From Dictyobacter vulcani (GTDB lineage Bacteria; Chloroflexota; Ktedonobacteria; Ktedonobacterales; Ktedonobacteraceae), in the NCBI RefSeq assembly GCF_008974265.1, contig NZ_BKZW01000001.1, forward strand, positions 3,658,001 through 3,722,000: DNA of 64,000 nucleotides, given 5' to 3'. Position numbers and translations under genes: made by a program. Below the pieces are notes generated by a model. That model had not been told where the DNA came from. It was given only the letters and a program-made list of their open reading frames with translations, and searched no databases. Within the stretch, counting starts at the first letter, position 1, and each line of letters opens with the position of its first letter. Shown here in pieces: positions 35,182-45,513 of the stretch.

Positions 35182-38100
35182 TCAATGGGACCTCGGTGCA
35201 ATATCGGTGGGACCTCAATTTAATGGTGGACCGGTATGGTAACCAGATCCATGTGCATTATCAGCAGATCCATCCATCGTCAAGTGTGATTCGTGATGCG
35301 GTCGTATCCTCCATTGAATATGACGACCCAACTTGCCATCAGACGAGCTTTAACGGCGCCACCGCTGCTTGCAGCACCTGGAATCCGAAAGTCACACTGG
35401 TTTTCGATGCCAGTACCAAGGTGAATCAGCTTACGAACACATCGGGTGGCTGCGCCAACTGGACAAATACCGGCTTTCGCTGTGATGACCCGGTGGACCT
35501 TTCTAGTTCAGGAGGACTTCCTATTGCCTCTGCTGTCGATGCCTATGTCTTGAACGATATGCAGGTGCAAATTCAGGGACATACGCTCCAGAAGTATGTC
35601 TTTTCCTATGAGCAAACGCCGCCACAAAAGATCACCGATCCTCTGACAGGAAAACAAGAAAGTGCGGCTGGCTATTTAGACCTTACCCAGGTTCAGGAGC
35701 AGGGTGATCAAGGACATAGCCTCAATTCGCCTGTCCTTAATGTTTCCTATGTCTCGGGCATCCAGCATTATGAAGACCTTGGGATGACGGCGACGCCGAC
35801 AACAAACTGTGGCGCTTCCTGGTCTCCTAAGAATTCGAGTGGACAGTGTTATCTCTGGTCACAAAGTTATAATGGGCGCTATATTTCGGTCTTTGACAAT
35901 GGCCGTGGTTGGCATGAAGCGATTACGTGGAAGGAAGCGCGTGCCAACACCCATGGTGTAGATACCTCGAATGAGACGCTCAATGATACGTTTACCTGCG
36001 ATGGTCAGGAGACATCGACGAACCTCTGCGGCCAGGCGGACGATAATCAGTGGAGCCGTATCGTTGTGCAACAACGCATGTCGGTCACCAATACTAATGT
36101 ATCTGGTACCTGGAAATATCAGTACTCGCTTCGTACTGGCTGGCAGAATGGGTTCTGTTCCAACTGTAGCAGCGGCTTCACCTGGGGCAATATCAACGAT
36201 GGCGACTACGCCGATTTTTATAACGGCCAGTTTTCCAGTTTTGCCTCCACGCTGGAATTTTTGCCAGATGCATCGTTCAAAAACCATTTCTTCTATTCAT
36301 CCCCTGGTTGGGGTGTAGCGGAAAGCGGCATTACCTGCTATCGCAAAAATGGCATGCAATGTGCTGTGGTTCCGTACTGGAATCCTGATGTTGGTATGGC
36401 GGGCAAGGAAAAGACCGTCCAGGTTTATACCTCCGATTCCAAAGTACTCTCGGTGACGAACTGGTTCTACTCCATGAATTGTCCTCCAGCGGGAGTCGCG
36501 CATAGTCAAGTGCTAGATAGCTCGATTACGTTGGGACCACCCAATAACGTTGGCGATCAATACCTGAGTAGCGCGTTGGACGAGAACAATCCGGTGGTGG
36601 TTTGTGATTCTCGTATGACGGAGGAAGATGACTACCAGATTGATGGAGTAACAGATACTGCACACTTTATGACTGATCCACGTGTCGTGCATAAGCAGGT
36701 TAACTATGATTACGACACGGATAATCAGGGACCCAATCAGATAGCGGGCTACGATTATGGGAACCTGAGTGATACAGATGTTTCGGGTAATGATGTCAGC
36801 GGGCATAATGTCACGCACACAGCGTTTTATCCCAACGATAATCTAGCCAATGGGATCTACCTGACTGCTCTTCCCGAACAGACCCAGATACGTGATAACA
36901 CTGATTATAGTAAGAGCAATTTCTATGGGTGTGAGCAGTATTTCTATGGCTCGAATAGTTCTGCGACCACGCCCGCGACAATTCCAGCTTTAACGAAGAC
37001 ATTAAGCTACCTTTCGCCCACGGATTGTACCGGGTCATCGGTCTCGACGCAGCATCTTTTTAATAGCTCTGGTGATGCGATCGCGGCTATTGATGGGGAT
37101 AATCACTTGGGGTGCACGAGTGGGACTAGTCAGTACACCTCCTGCGCCACCTTTGATAGTTTTGGTACGCATATTATCAAGGCGACCAACGCCAAGAATC
37201 AAACGGTGACCAACACCTATGATGCTAGTTCGGCGGCTGGCGGTTATGGGCAGTGGCTCTTGGGTATGACAAACGCCAACGGGCAAACCATGTCATATCA
37301 GTATGATGAGCTTGGCCGCCTGATTGGCACTGTGGAACCAGGAGATAGCACAAGCGCTCCCACAATTACCTATACCTATAATAATGGCTGTACCAATGGT
37401 GGTACTGGACCGTGTGTTGAACTCGATACAAGTCGTCGCACCACTGTTGGCGGTGCAACCACGACAGCACGGCAATGGTTCGATGGGTTGGGGCATCTCC
37501 TGGAGACACGAACTCCTAGCCCGAATAGTGGCAAGGATATTCTCTCCTATACCCTGTATGACAATATGGGACGTGTCACTACGACTAGTTTGCCGTATGG
37601 CGTGCCTACTGGAACTGGTTTCGTTGCCCCTGATTTAACGAAAGCACGGACCGTCACCAGCTACGACGCTCTTGATCGGCCACTCGGTTCGGTGACCTAC
37701 GGTGATGCCACAACCATTGTGACCAGTAGCAGTATCATCTATACCGTGGCTCAAGGTGTTCCCAGTTTCCAATATGATACTGCGACGCCGTTTCAACAAA
37801 CAATCACGTTGGATGCCTACAACCATCAGACAATTGGATTTGCTGATGCGTTGGGGCGCACACGGTATACGCAGGCATATAGTGGCACTGGTACGACTGG
37901 TAATACCTATGCAGTGGTTCGTACGGTTCAGACAAATTACGATACCGCCAACAATGTGACATCTGTTCTGACGGAAGACGGAGCGCAGAAGAACCAGGCG
38001 TATTATTCCGCCACGTATAATGCGCTGGGGCGTAACACTGGCTATAACGATCCGGACTCAGGCGCATGTAGCGCTTCCTATTTGCCGCCCAATTGTCAGA

Positions 38101-41078
38101 ACGCGTCTGATACTGCCTGGAAATTCACCTATGACGGCAATGGGAATATCCTTAGTCAGACAGACCCGCGTGGCCAGGCAACCTACACCAGCTACGATGT
38201 GCTTGATCGCCCATTATGTAAAGGCACGACAAGTGCTTCTGTCAGCCCTTGTAACAGTTCAGCCTACGCCACCTACTTCTATGATAGTTACGATAACAGT
38301 AGTAATCCCGGAGTCACCTTCCCGACGACCTGTACCGCTCCAACGGGATCATTTGCATCGTATCCCATCGATCAAAGGGTCGCTGAGACCTTTAATGGGA
38401 CGCCAGGCTCTGGATCACGCTGTGCAGGCTATGACCAGCGCGGTCAGCAAGATATGCGTGGATTATCTGTCTCGGTGGATGGCAAAACCACGACGCAAAC
38501 GGCGTACATGTCCTACAATGATATGGGGCAGGTCACCAGCCTGGTCTACCCAGACAATGAAACCATAAGTGCGCAGTTTAATACCAATGGCTACCTCCAA
38601 TCGTCCTACTTTGGGACATCGGGGACACCTGATCCGGTTTCCTTCCTGGTCGGGCAGATGTCGTATACCGATAGTGGCCTCGTCTCTGGTATGGCCTTCG
38701 GTGGATCAGGTGCGAAGGCAGGGACGCCCACAGCGGTCTTTTCCACCGCGATGAGCTACGACGGAATTCAGCGCCCACAAACCACCAGTGCGACACGTGC
38801 TGGCGGGACTTTCTGGAGTCAGATGCGTGGCTATGATAACGTTGGCAACGTGACCAGCGTCAATACCACGCTGTCAACCACGGGGAACGTTCTCCAGACC
38901 GATTCACAGTCGTTCTGTTACGATGATCTGAACCGACTGGTGTGGGCAGGCAATAGCGGGACACCAACAGGTGGGGATCATTGTGGCAATGCCCCAAGTG
39001 GTACGACCATTGGAACCTATCAGCAGTCTTATAGCTATGATGCCCTTGATCGCCTGACCAATGGCCCGTCTGGCGCCACCACTTATGGTGGCTTCCCCAT
39101 GCATGGAGCCGTAACTCTAGGTAAGATGCCCAACCAATATGCCAGTTATGATGCTATGGGCAACATGACGTGTCGGAACGTCGATACGACCAGCAATCAT
39201 AGCTGCGATAGCACCCAGACGGGTGCCAAAATAACCTATGATAATGAGGGTCGGCCCAACACCTGGACCGCTCCCAACGGCACCGATGCCGATGACCAGT
39301 TCCTCTACGATAATGCAGGTAATCGCGTGCTGGAGCGGACCCGTACCGGGAGCACCGTTACCGATACCATCACCTTTGATGGACTGACCGATGTCTCCAT
39401 CACTGGAGCATCCACCTCAACCACCAAGTACTACGCGGCTGATGGGCAACGCGTCGCCATGCGCAAAGACGGTACGCTGACGTACCTGCTCCCTGATCTG
39501 CTTAGTAGCACCAGCGTAGCTGTCACTAGTACCGGCACCATCCAGGCGGTGCAACTGTTCGCTCCCTTTGGCTCCACGCGTTACAGCGATGGAACGATGC
39601 CAACACCTTACAATTTCACCGGGCAACGGCTCGATAGCCTGACCGGGCTGTTGTACTACAATGCCCGCTACTATGATCCGATAAGTGGTCGTTTCACCAG
39701 TGCCGATGATGTGGTAACCAATAGCAATGGTAACGATCCCTATGCCTACGTTAGCGGAAATCCTGAAACCGCGACGGACCCAACCGGCCATCGAATGGAA
39801 GGTTATGATGGCAGTTCTGCCAACAACGAATCGGATGGCAATGGTGGCAACCGATTGACCGTCTACGAAACGGATGGCAGTAACTGGGCCAGTTTTAGCT
39901 GGAATAATTATGCCACTTCTACCTGTGTTTATGGATGTGGTGGCTATAGCAGCCGGGCAAGCCATAGTAGTGGGGGGGGACATAGTAGCACGAAGCACAG
40001 TACTGGTGGGCATGGAGGGAGTAAACATACTGGAAGCCATGCAGCTCCCAAGCCAACCCATCATGAGAGTATTGCCTCCACGGGGCTGCATGTTGTCGTC
40101 AAAGGACTCGACCTGTTCCTGGGTGTTTCCTCCATGATCAACGACTGGCACACGCTCACGAGCAATGATGCCGGTTGGTGGGATAAAACGATCGCCGCCG
40201 GAGACCTGGCGATGAACCTGGGCATGGACGTCTCCATGTTCATGGGTATTGGCGAAGGTCTGCGGGCGGGTGCTTTGGCCTTGAAGGGTGGAGAAGAACT
40301 GGCCGAGCACGGTGGAGTCGATCTGCTAGAGAAATCTGCGGCAGCGTGCGGTCTCAGTTTCTCCTTTGCGACCACGGTTGCGGTTGCGGGAGGAAGCCAG
40401 AGCATTGGATCTCTGAAGGTGGGGCAACAGGTCTGGGCCTATAACACCCAAACCAAAAAGATGGAATTGGAACCCATCCAGCATGTCATCGTTACCAAAG
40501 ACAATGACCTGGTGGATCTCACTATCTCCACCCAGGCCCCGGCCAAACACCTGAGCAGCGAAACCATCCACACCAACAAGAAGCATCCCTTCCTCGTGGC
40601 CGGCAAAGGTTTTGTCCCTGTCGGACAACTGCGTCTCGGAATGCCTATTGTCGAAGCCAATGGACAACTCGGCGTGGTCACTGGGTGGAAAAGTGTACCT
40701 GGCAGCCAGATCATGTATAATCTGACGGTCACCCAGGATCATACCTATACTGTCGGCACCAATCAGTGGGTCGTGCATAACGATGGTGGTCCTTGTAAAT
40801 TTGTCGACAAATATGCTGGTCATATATTTCGAGATGCAGATGGCCACCTATTAAACGATACAGTAGAAAATAGAAAGATGTTTGAAGATGCCACTAACGA
40901 TGCTGCTAACTATCTAGGACCGGACGCTCGCGGCAACGAATGGTATGCTAAAATAATTGAAGGAGGTAAACAGGTTTGGGTAAGTGCTAGAAATAACGTG
41001 ATTAGAAATGCAGGTGTAAATGATATACCTCACATTTATAATCCAGTTAGTGGGCTTTCTAAAATGATCACGCCCTGA
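35178..41078 (+). CDS. RHS repeat toxin with HINT domain and C-terminal toxin tip
   Basis: 1966 residues, the main part of the RHS gene. Many YD/RHS repeats (YTYNNGC, YDALDRPLG, YDNVGNVTS, YDNAGNRVLE) build the cocoon. The core ends at TGLLYYNARYYDPISGRFTS and NPETATDPTGH. A Gly/Ser/His-rich linker and a weakly hydrophobic stretch lead to a HINT autoprotease-like domain (ATTVAVAGGSQSIGSLKVG to QWVVHND, about 40370-40785). The last ~95 residues are the toxin tip (HIFRDADGH, DTVENRKMF, GNEWYAKIIEGGKQVWVSAR), resembling contact-dependent ribonuclease tips. The start ATG is an artefact of the frameshift at 35056. An immunity-like gene follows at 41439. Confidence 0.9.
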   Translation: MINGTSVQYRWDLNLMVDRYGNQIHVHYQQIHPSSSVIRDAVVSSIEYDDPTCHQTSFNGATAACSTWNPKVTLVFDASTKVNQLTNTSGGCANWTNTGFRCDDPVDLSSSGGLPIASAVDAYVLNDMQVQIQGHTLQKYVFSYEQTPPQKITDPLTGKQESAAGYLDLTQVQEQGDQGHSLNSPVLNVSYVSGIQHYEDLGMTATPTTNCGASWSPKNSSGQCYLWSQSYNGRYISVFDNGRGWHEAITWKEARANTHGVDTSNETLNDTFTCDGQETSTNLCGQADDNQWSRIVVQQRMSVTNTNVSGTWKYQYSLRTGWQNGFCSNCSSGFTWGNINDGDYADFYNGQFSSFASTLEFLPDASFKNHFFYSSPGWGVAESGITCYRKNGMQCAVVPYWNPDVGMAGKEKTVQVYTSDSKVLSVTNWFYSMNCPPAGVAHSQVLDSSITLGPPNNVGDQYLSSALDENNPVVVCDSRMTEEDDYQIDGVTDTAHFMTDPRVVHKQVNYDYDTDNQGPNQIAGYDYGNLSDTDVSGNDVSGHNVTHTAFYPNDNLANGIYLTALPEQTQIRDNTDYSKSNFYGCEQYFYGSNSSATTPATIPALTKTLSYLSPTDCTGSSVSTQHLFNSSGDAIAAIDGDNHLGCTSGTSQYTSCATFDSFGTHIIKATNAKNQTVTNTYDASSAAGGYGQWLLGMTNANGQTMSYQYDELGRLIGTVEPGDSTSAPTITYTYNNGCTNGGTGPCVELDTSRRTTVGGATTTARQWFDGLGHLLETRTPSPNSGKDILSYTLYDNMGRVTTTSLPYGVPTGTGFVAPDLTKARTVTSYDALDRPLGSVTYGDATTIVTSSSIIYTVAQGVPSFQYDTATPFQQTITLDAYNHQTIGFADALGRTRYTQAYSGTGTTGNTYAVVRTVQTNYDTANNVTSVLTEDGAQKNQAYYSATYNALGRNTGYNDPDSGACSASYLPPNCQNASDTAWKFTYDGNGNILSQTDPRGQATYTSYDVLDRPLCKGTTSASVSPCNSSAYATYFYDSYDNSSNPGVTFPTTCTAPTGSFASYPIDQRVAETFNGTPGSGSRCAGYDQRGQQDMRGLSVSVDGKTTTQTAYMSYNDMGQVTSLVYPDNETISAQFNTNGYLQSSYFGTSGTPDPVSFLVGQMSYTDSGLVSGMAFGGSGAKAGTPTAVFSTAMSYDGIQRPQTTSATRAGGTFWSQMRGYDNVGNVTSVNTTLSTTGNVLQTDSQSFCYDDLNRLVWAGNSGTPTGGDHCGNAPSGTTIGTYQQSYSYDALDRLTNGPSGATTYGGFPMHGAVTLGKMPNQYASYDAMGNMTCRNVDTTSNHSCDSTQTGAKITYDNEGRPNTWTAPNGTDADDQFLYDNAGNRVLERTRTGSTVTDTITFDGLTDVSITGASTSTTKYYAADGQRVAMRKDGTLTYLLPDLLSSTSVAVTSTGTIQAVQLFAPFGSTRYSDGTMPTPYNFTGQRLDSLTGLLYYNARYYDPISGRFTSADDVVTNSNGNDPYAYVSGNPETATDPTGHRMEGYDGSSANNESDGNGGNRLTVYETDGSNWASFSWNNYATSTCVYGCGGYSSRASHSSGGGHSSTKHSTGGHGGSKHTGSHAAPKPTHHESIASTGLHVVVKGLDLFLGVSSMINDWHTLTSNDAGWWDKTIAAGDLAMNLGMDVSMFMGIGEGLRAGALALKGGEELAEHGGVDLLEKSAAACGLSFSFATTVAVAGGSQSIGSLKVGQQVWAYNTQTKKMELEPIQHVIVTKDNDLVDLTISTQAPAKHLSSETIHTNKKHPFLVAGKGFVPVGQLRLGMPIVEANGQLGVVTGWKSVPGSQIMYNLTVTQDHTYTVGTNQWVVHNDGGPCKFVDKYAGHIFRDADGHLLNDTVENRKMFEDATNDAANYLGPDARGNEWYAKIIEGGKQVWVSARNNVIRNAGVNDIPHIYNPVSGLSKMITP

Positions 41079-41151
41079 TACCTGTAGTTTATTATTGAGA
41101 TCATGCTATATTGGTATTTATTTAGCAATTAAGCAGAAATAGACAAAACAT

Positions 41152-41210
41152 AGTAACGTATAATTCTGGAACTCTCCATATCATTGGGCGTTCCAGAATT
41201 ATACGTTACT
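41152..41210. repeat. Perfect 21-bp hairpin downstream of the RHS gene
   Basis: Arms 41152-41172 and 41190-41210 are exact complements (outer bases AGTAACGTATAATTCTGG) around a 17-base loop. It is 73 bases after the RHS stop and could terminate that transcript, but no T run follows. A short frame reading SGAHFDESKMGTTTYSSHKL starts directly at its right arm. Confidence 0.6.
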
Positions 41211-41438
41211 ATTCAGGAGCACATTTTGACGAATCAAAGATGGGGACTACAACATATAGTAGCCATAAGCTTATCAATGGAGCTAAAAGTGATTAATTTT
41301 GCTATCAAAATGGTTATTGGCTTATCAGTATCTGACAATTTTGAGCTCAAAATGGTATCTAGTGTACCTGAATAGTTATAATATTTATTAATTCGTGAGT
41401 GTAAGATTAAGACTTTCAATGGAAAATTTAGGTGTTAT

Positions 41439-41858
41439 ATGGAAAAAATGACCATCAAACAGGCATTTCAAGTAATGATATTGTATTTAGATTCCTATGG
41501 CCAGCGAATTAATTCAGAAGATATTGCTTCATTGCTGGGGGATTTGGATACAAATATTTGGGATGGTGATACAACAGGAGACCCCGCAGCTTGGTATGAT
41601 TGGATGTACTGTGTTCAAGAAGTTTTATTAGCTGAAGATAAAGAAGCCAGACGAATAGTAGAGTTGCTGATTACTGACGAGAGAAATAAGAGAGGCAAAG
41701 ATGTAGCAGGGAACGAAGTATACTTGAAAAATTTAGATGATGGAAGGCAGGCATGGGCATTGCTGAGAAATGGCCGTTTCTTGTTTGGAGGTATTAGAGA
41801 AGAGCCTAGGGAGTTTAATAATTTGAAGCCATTTACCAGCCCGAGGGAACCAATTTAA
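41439..41858 (+). CDS. Immunity-like protein with toxin-tip-like C-terminal half
   Basis: 139 residues. The first half (IKQAFQVMILYLDSYGQR, IASLLGDLD, GDPAAWYDWM) resembles short acidic immunity proteins found after RHS/CDI toxins. From about residue 88 the sequence instead parallels the end of the RHS toxin: DVAGNEVYLKNLDDGRQAW here against DARGNEWYAKIIEGGKQVW there, then RNG-FLFGGIREEP-EFN against RNNVIRNAGVNDIP-IYN. It therefore looks like a fusion made by recombination between an immunity gene and a second toxin tip. It probably neutralises, or once neutralised, a related tip. Confidence 0.7.
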   Translation: MEKMTIKQAFQVMILYLDSYGQRINSEDIASLLGDLDTNIWDGDTTGDPAAWYDWMYCVQEVLLAEDKEARRIVELLITDERNKRGKDVAGNEVYLKNLDDGRQAWALLRNGRFLFGGIREEPREFNNLKPFTSPREPI

Positions 41859-42284
41859 TAATTTTACCCAAGGTGAGGAATGCTCAGCCAGGCGCTTCGG
41901 CTTTTGAAGGCCGTTCCCGCCTGGAAGAAGAACCCCCTCTCTTGTTTTAAGTTCTGCACTCCATACCGTACACTCTTTAGAATCTCAACTAAGGGAAAGT
42001 ACCAGTCTTTTGATGCGTGTAACGTTGTATCAGCCAGCTCTCTACTTTTAATTTTTGTCTCAGGGGCCTACATTGCTCAAAATCTTGTGCTAAAAAACAA
42101 GCCAGAGCGGTATTTTTCGAGCTTATATAAGCATCGACAACGGTGGACTTTTTGACATTTTGTTGACATCCAGGCAAGTAGTCAACAATAGACAATCATA
42201 GCCAAGCCAGAAGCAGAGGAGGCGCTTATTTGAGCGTAAACATATGTCTGTAGACATTGGTAGAGAGATTTTTACCTCTTCTTT
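41859..42284. other. Intergenic, no supported gene
   Basis: No convincing gene. Minus-strand frames here include one antisense to the tRNA fragment and are rejected. The sequence up to 42284 does not match the 5' half of a tRNA. Confidence 0.4.
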
Positions 42285-42331
<47 letters not shown>

Positions 42332-42342
42332 TTACTCTGAAT

Positions 42343-42357
42343 CCGCCTCTCAGGCGG
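42343..42357 (+). terminator. Terminator following the tRNA fragment
   Basis: CCGCCT (42343-42348) pairs with AGGCGG (42352-42357) and is followed by GTTCTTTGCTTTTTG. It probably came along with the tRNA 3' half. Confidence 0.6.
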
Positions 42358-42431
42358 GTTCTTTGCTTTTTGACCCATGCCCGGTCCCTGTACAATCCCT
42401 CGCTGACATCAACCGTGACATCAACGGATAT

Positions 42432-43565
42432 TTAGCACCCCGTGTTCGTGAATAAACTGTTTAAGCGTGTGACTGCTTGCTCCTGCAGGGATGGCAATAC
42501 ATGCGAATAGGTATCCAGTGTCATGCTGATATTGCTGTGCCCCAGTAGTTCTTGCACAATCTTTGGATGCACATCCATCGTCAGCAGTAACGTCGCGGCG
42601 CTATGCCGCAGATCGTGGAAGCGGATATCTGGCAGCCCGGCTTTATTCAACAGCGGTTTAAATGAGCGTCGTAGGAGATTTCCAGTCTCCCATGGTTTGC
42701 CACGCTGATTGCAAAACACCCAGCCCTGCTCCATCCAATCGGCTCCGGCTTTCAGACGAAGCTCATGCTGACGAACCTTATGGCGTTTCAAGGACTCAAG
42801 CGCAAGGTCTGTGAGTGAGATGTTGCGCCTGCTTTTCACTGTTTTGGGTTCATCGACGACAAAGCCCTGCTTGCCAATGCGAGCGATCGTGCGCTTGACC
42901 TGGAGCCGTTTGGTCTCAAAGGAGAGGTCTTCCCATTTGAGTCCCAGCAGCTCACCCTGGCGCATGCCCGTCGTCAATGCCAGAACATAGAGCGCTTCCA
43001 GAGGATCTCCCTGTGCAGTGTACAAGAAATGTTTGGCCTGTTCCGCATTGAGAACCTGCATCTCTTTTCTGGGCACGCGTGGGGCATCCACCGCATCACA
43101 CACATTGCGCGCAACCAATCCCCAGCGGAGCGCATCATGTAATGCCCGATGCAGCACGCGATGGACATGCTTCACCGTTTGCGGGGAGTATCCCTTTCGT
43201 AGTTCCCCATTGTACAGCTTCTGCAAATGCTGGGGCATCAACTGCTGGAGCTTGATATTGCCCAGGGCAGGAATGATTTGCCGATAGACATATTGTCGAT
43301 AGCGAATATAGGTCTTTGGACGCAAGCGCGGCTGCGCGGTATCCTGAAGCCAGGTCTCCAGAAAAAAGGCAACCGTCTGATCTTTGCCCGCCAGAATTAT
43401 GCCTTGATCCCGTAGTTTGTGCGCCTCTCTGATGGCCTTCACAGCCTCTTTCTGTGTCGCAAAGTAGGAATATTTCCGCTGGCCATTGTCTAAGGAGATG
43501 GTGGCCACCCATCGTCCATCTTTTCGTTGGTAGACGGTCCCTTCACCGTTTGCTCGTTTACCCAT
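42432..43565 (-). CDS. Tyrosine-type phage integrase (intact)
   Basis: 377 residues from the ATG at 43565 (MGKRANGEGTVYQRKDG), with AAAGAAAGGA upstream; the frame extends to 43601. An N-terminal AP2-like arm-binding region and SAM-like core-binding domain (LETWLQDTAQPRLRPKTYIR) precede the catalytic domain. Its active-site residues are all present: Arg in TTGMRQGELLG, Lys in the beta-hairpin, HDLRH, the GH of LLGHSN and Tyr in LDTYSHVL. It lies beside a tRNA-Arg 3' half, its likely attachment site. It is closely related to the broken integrase at 57438. Confidence 0.93.
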   Translation of the reverse strand: MGKRANGEGTVYQRKDGRWVATISLDNGQRKYSYFATQKEAVKAIREAHKLRDQGIILAGKDQTVAFFLETWLQDTAQPRLRPKTYIRYRQYVYRQIIPALGNIKLQQLMPQHLQKLYNGELRKGYSPQTVKHVHRVLHRALHDALRWGLVARNVCDAVDAPRVPRKEMQVLNAEQAKHFLYTAQGDPLEALYVLALTTGMRQGELLGLKWEDLSFETKRLQVKRTIARIGKQGFVVDEPKTVKSRRNISLTDLALESLKRHKVRQHELRLKAGADWMEQGWVFCNQRGKPWETGNLLRRSFKPLLNKAGLPDIRFHDLRHSAATLLLTMDVHPKIVQELLGHSNISMTLDTYSHVLPSLQEQAVTRLNSLFTNTGC

Positions 43566-43818
43566 AGCGTGTATGGATCCTTTCTTTCTCGTGTTCGGCA
43601 AATGTCAGGGGATGTGTTTGTGTGAGCAAGGAGTGGCTTCATCACTGAATCTGCCTCTACCTTGATCCACTACCGTCTACCAGATCTATTACGAGCTCCA
43701 AACTATAATACATGATACGCGCCATGTTGACCAGACTTTATACTTCGATCCCAGTTGTTACCCTGGTAAAGCAACATAAAATTCATGTGTTTTTGTGTGT
43801 CTCGAATAATAGAGTATA

Positions 43819-44152
43819 TTGGATACGCCGGTGAAAATTGATGTGGTTGTGAAAAATCGTGAAACATTCTCCTTATCTCAGCCCCAAGAGATTCGCACAC
43901 TCATGCTAGATGAACAACATACTGATGTTCGCGTTGCCTCCGTTTATGAAATGATCCTTTTTAAGCTCCACTGGTACTATCAAGTATCTCGCCGAGACGG
44001 TATGACGAATGATATGGAGTGGAATGATATTATGGGTATGCTCAAGGTGCGCGTTATTGGATATGCCATTTTTCGAACAAGAGTTCAGGCATCTTCATCT
44101 TGAAAATATATGGAAGTTAGTACTTGTAGATGCGGGATTGATAAACGCTTGA
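43819..44152 (+). pseudogene. Nucleotidyltransferase-like gene fragment (AbiEii/DUF6036-like)
   Basis: The frame from 43819 reads KIDVVVKNRETFSL and VRVASVYEMILFKLHWYYQ, with MEWNDIMGMLKV. These are the typical C-terminal half of small nucleotidyltransferase-like proteins (family assignment from memory). After LKV the frame breaks, and LDMPFFEQEFRHLHLENIWK to DAGLINA continues in another frame to TGA 44152. The N-terminal catalytic half is missing. It is a clear remnant. Confidence 0.6.
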
Positions 44153-44374
44153 TAATCATGTAAGCTTCGCAATAATGGAAAAGGATGAAATATGCCTTTT
44201 CTTATTTTTCGGGTCGAAAAAAATGAATTCCCCAAATCGAGGATCGCGTTGGTGAAGCAAGAAATCGCCTGGAAACTTTCCGACGCATAAGTGCTCTACC
44301 CTACCGGTTGGAAGAAGCTGGAGTTTTTGCTCATTTTTCTCTGGATGAGTTGTGTCAAAAGGAGAGGTACTGCA

Positions 44375-45418
44375 ATGGAGACGCCAACCCAAATCGCGCT
44401 GGTGTTTGCCGCTCAGAAGGGCGATCAGAAGGCATTCGAGGCCCTGGTGGACACATACCAGCGTGAACTGCTCGTGCATTGTTATCGGATGCTGGGCTCG
44501 TTCCATGATGCTGAAGACCTCGTGCAAGAAACCTTGCTGCGCGCGTGGGAGAAACACACGGCTCTCACGAATCCGGGAGCATATCGCGGCTGGTTGTATC
44601 GTATCGCCACCAATCTCTGCCTGGATAGACTCAGGAGCGCCCCTCGACGGTTCTTGCCACCAGAAACTCACCCAATGAGCCATCCCAGTGGCCCTGTGCC
44701 GCCACACCTACGGGAGCCGATCTGGCTGGAGCCATTCCCCGATGATGTGCTTGCTGATCAGCGCAGCGATCCGCAAGACCGTGCAGAGCGCCACGAACAA
44801 ACCACTCTGGCTTTCCTGATTGCACTCCAGCACTTAACGCCAACGCAGCGGGCCGTTCTGCTCTTGCGCGAGGTGCTCTCTTGGGAAGCTCGCGAAGTGG
44901 CCGAATGGCTCAACCTCTCGGTTCCCGCCGTCAATTCTGCTTTGCAGCGGGCCCGACGTGCTATGCAGCAGCGCAACCTCGCAAGTCAGGCCCCAATGGC
45001 TCCGCCTCGCCAGAGCATCCAGGAACTTCTTGACCGCTATGTCACCCTGTGGGAACAAGCTGATATCCCCGGCTTCGTGGCGCTACTGCGAGAGGATGCC
45101 TGGTTTACCATGCCGCCGCGTCCCGCCTGGTTCCAGGGACGAGCGGCCATTGCCACAATGCTCGCGACCTACATCTTCACAGCCGGTAGGCAACGACGCC
45201 TGCTGCCCGTGTACGCCAATGGGTGCCCGGCTTTCGGGCTCTACCAACGGGAGGCCGGAGTACAGGTCTTTGAACTGATTGGCCTCGTGGTCCTGAGTGT
45301 GGATGGAGACCAGATTGCCAGCCTCGTTGTGTTCCTAGACCTGGAGAGCCTCTCGTCCTTTGCTCTCCCATCTACCTTGCCTTCCTCATTGGTAATTGAG
45401 GCGAAGAGCGGTTCTTGA
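44375..45418 (+). CDS. ECF sigma-70 factor with SnoaL-like C-terminal domain
   Basis: 347 residues from the ATG at 44375 (AAAGGAGAGG upstream; the frame extends to 44291). Sigma region 2 is VDTYQRELLVHCYRMLGS with HDAEDLVQETLLRAW. Region 4 is LTPTQRAVLLLREVLSWEA with NLSVPAVNSALQRARR. The last ~120 residues (LLDRYVTLWEQADIPGFVAL, then AWFTMPPRPAWFQGR) form a SnoaL/NTF2-like domain typical of larger ECF factors, which may control sigma activity. No anti-sigma gene is adjacent. The short enzymes that follow on the other strand may be targets, but that is inference. Confidence 0.93.
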   Translation: METPTQIALVFAAQKGDQKAFEALVDTYQRELLVHCYRMLGSFHDAEDLVQETLLRAWEKHTALTNPGAYRGWLYRIATNLCLDRLRSAPRRFLPPETHPMSHPSGPVPPHLREPIWLEPFPDDVLADQRSDPQDRAERHEQTTLAFLIALQHLTPTQRAVLLLREVLSWEAREVAEWLNLSVPAVNSALQRARRAMQQRNLASQAPMAPPRQSIQELLDRYVTLWEQADIPGFVALLREDAWFTMPPRPAWFQGRAAIATMLATYIFTAGRQRRLLPVYANGCPAFGLYQREAGVQVFELIGLVVLSVDGDQIASLVVFLDLESLSSFALPSTLPSSLVIEAKSGS

Positions 45419-45513
45419 CCACTTCGAGGCTTCGGATCTGCTTCCTCAGAGGCGACAGCATGCTGGCGGCGCGTGATAGGAAGATGGCTTATGAATTGGG
45501 TACCTCCTCTGTG

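Noticed and set aside
39417..40310. 297-codon minus frame inside the RHS gene
   Set aside because: Antisense shadow of RHS repeats; the plus frame carries all recognised motifs.
43819..44103. 94-codon frame as an intact gene
   Set aside because: The family continues in another frame to 44152 and the N-terminal half is missing, so it is a remnant.
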